Shown here in pieces: positions 62,801 to 64,000 of a stretch of DNA of 64,000 nt (position 1 is the first letter of the stretch; the number at the start of each line of letters is the position of its first letter). Under the pieces are notes generated by a model. The model was given only the letters and a program-made list of their open reading frames with translations, was not told where the DNA came from and did no database searches. The stretch is from Larus michahellis (taxonomy: Eukaryota > Chordata > Aves > Charadriiformes > Laridae), in assembly GCF_964199755.1 (NCBI RefSeq), contig NC_133930.1:35638652-35702651 (forward strand). The letters are read 5' to 3'. Position numbers and translations under genes: made by a program.

Positions 62801-64000
62801 CCTTACTCACATAGGTAGCCTCTTTAGGGCTTGTTTTAATTAATTTCTTTTATTTTAAATTAAATTTAAAAGAGATCTTATGTAGAAACTAGTTCTATGC
62901 ACTCTAGTTTTAATTCTGCTTCTCTTGTTCACGTTGGTGAGTATGCAATGTGGCAGGCAGTCTGTGTTCAACGTGACTACTCATGGAAGAGGTTTGGCAC
63001 AAAATGTTTCTTTATGATCCAAGTTCTCTTGGGTAAGGAAGAGTTACGTGAACATTAGCAATGACACACATTGTGTCATTTTTAGTGACTCTGCAAGGCA
63101 AAACCTAATGGTTCATACAATTGTATTGGATATGCAGCTAGTCTCTTCATGAATTGCATCATGTCCAGAAACAGTAGTATAGGTGTACATATGTTTATAT
63201 TTAAAAAAATGTACAAAATAGCCCTTTTGTCTCTTGACAAACGGTTCATCAAACACCTAATGTCTTAAAACCTGATTTCACTGTTCTTATTGGAGGAAAT
63301 TCAAGCTGTGTAGGACAGCTAACTATATTAGGGGAGATACAGTAATAGTTATCGTGGACTGGTGTGAAATATTATATTTCTTGGAGCTATCTGTTCCTAA
63401 AATTGAATGCATTTATAGAAAATAATACTCTAAAACGTTATCTGTAGAAGATTCCAAGCATAGTAGGATGATGAAAAAATGGGTGCTGTTGTGTCAAGGA
63501 GGTGATAACAGGAGGCAGGTAGCAGCTTTCTCACATCTTCACCTCCCTCGATAATGTATGCAGTGGCTCATCATAGGTAACTGATGTTAATTTATTCAAG
63601 CACACCTGTACAGGGCTGGAAGTCAGGTAACCAGACAAAAAGTATGTCTCTGCTTTTTCAATACAACTACCCAGAGGCCTATATCCGCACAAATTTAGTT
63701 CTGGAGACATCAGCAGGTTTTAATAAACCACCTACAGATGTCTTACTCCATACAAATCAAGGAGTTTACATGTTTAAATCTGGACTGATTTAACTAGCAA
63801 TCAAGTGGCATGATCACACTTGGCACCAATAGTTGCCTCATATTTATTTATAAGTCACCCTGAACAGATATTATTTTGTTTTTAAATTAATTCATGGGGC
63901 TCAATCACCTCTCCCATCCTGTGGAACACATACACACACACACTCACTTTGTGAGAAAATGTAAAGACAAACCTGAGTAATTAATAGTCCTACTTTAGTA

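Larger units (their letters stand above)
53146..64000 (-). other. BNC2: BNC2 intron, 5' part within the window
   Basis: No recognised coding exon. The frames present are short and compositionally random. Several blocks near 54.8, 56.0-56.5, 58.0-58.6 and 59.6-60.0 kb have the AT-rich, homeodomain-site-rich, low-repeat texture of conserved non-coding elements, which are known to be dense around BNC2. The large BNC2 exon that precedes the terminal one must lie beyond 64000. Confidence 0.75.

Noticed and set aside
1..64000. CRISPR arrays, operons, prophage, endogenous retrovirus or intact CR1/L1 elements
   Set aside because: No spaced direct repeats, no polymerase, integrase or envelope-like frames, and the sequence is clearly vertebrate.

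Overview
The window is vertebrate nuclear DNA, almost certainly amniote and most probably avian or another sauropsid. There are no operons, ribosome-binding sites, tRNA clusters or dense ORFs. One gene part is recognised securely: the last coding exon of the zinc-finger transcription factor basonuclin 2 (BNC2) on the minus strand, 46570-47230. Interspersed repeats are sparse. Those visible are old MIR-like SINE relics; I saw no Alu, L1 or intact CR1 copies and no retroviral coding sequence. That lean repeat profile favours a bird, in which BNC2 is known to be Z-linked, but the species cannot be fixed by eye.

Layout, in transcription order of the gene (high to low coordinates). From 64000 down to 47231 lies the BNC2 intron just before the last exon. 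It carries several non-coding blocks that look like conserved regulatory DNA, purine-rich microsatellites, and one short ORF at 52993-53145 that looks like a genuine exon: good Kozak context, a predicted membrane segment and an exact GT donor. The terminal exon follows with a strong polypyrimidine tract and acceptor. From 46569 down to roughly 36060 is the probable, very long 3' UTR. It contains an (TA)n tract just after the stop, a ~290-base GGAA/TTCC tract, TA and CA microsatellites, two CpG-rich patches (one with a perfect C/EBP palindrome) and several AATAAA/ATTAAA signals. The UTR end is inferred, not proven.

From about 36000 down to 1 is the region downstream of BNC2 with no recognisable gene. 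It holds an (AAGGG)n tract, a G-rich quadruplex candidate, a degenerate 20-21 bp minisatellite, small CpG clusters and MIR relics.

The most interesting lead is the 51-codon exon-like ORF inside the BNC2 intron, on the BNC2 strand. Its donor is phase 0. If spliced to the BNC2 terminal exon it would read three codons and stop, giving a 54-residue membrane microprotein from the BNC2 locus. Everything else is repeat structure, candidate enhancers or chance ORFs.
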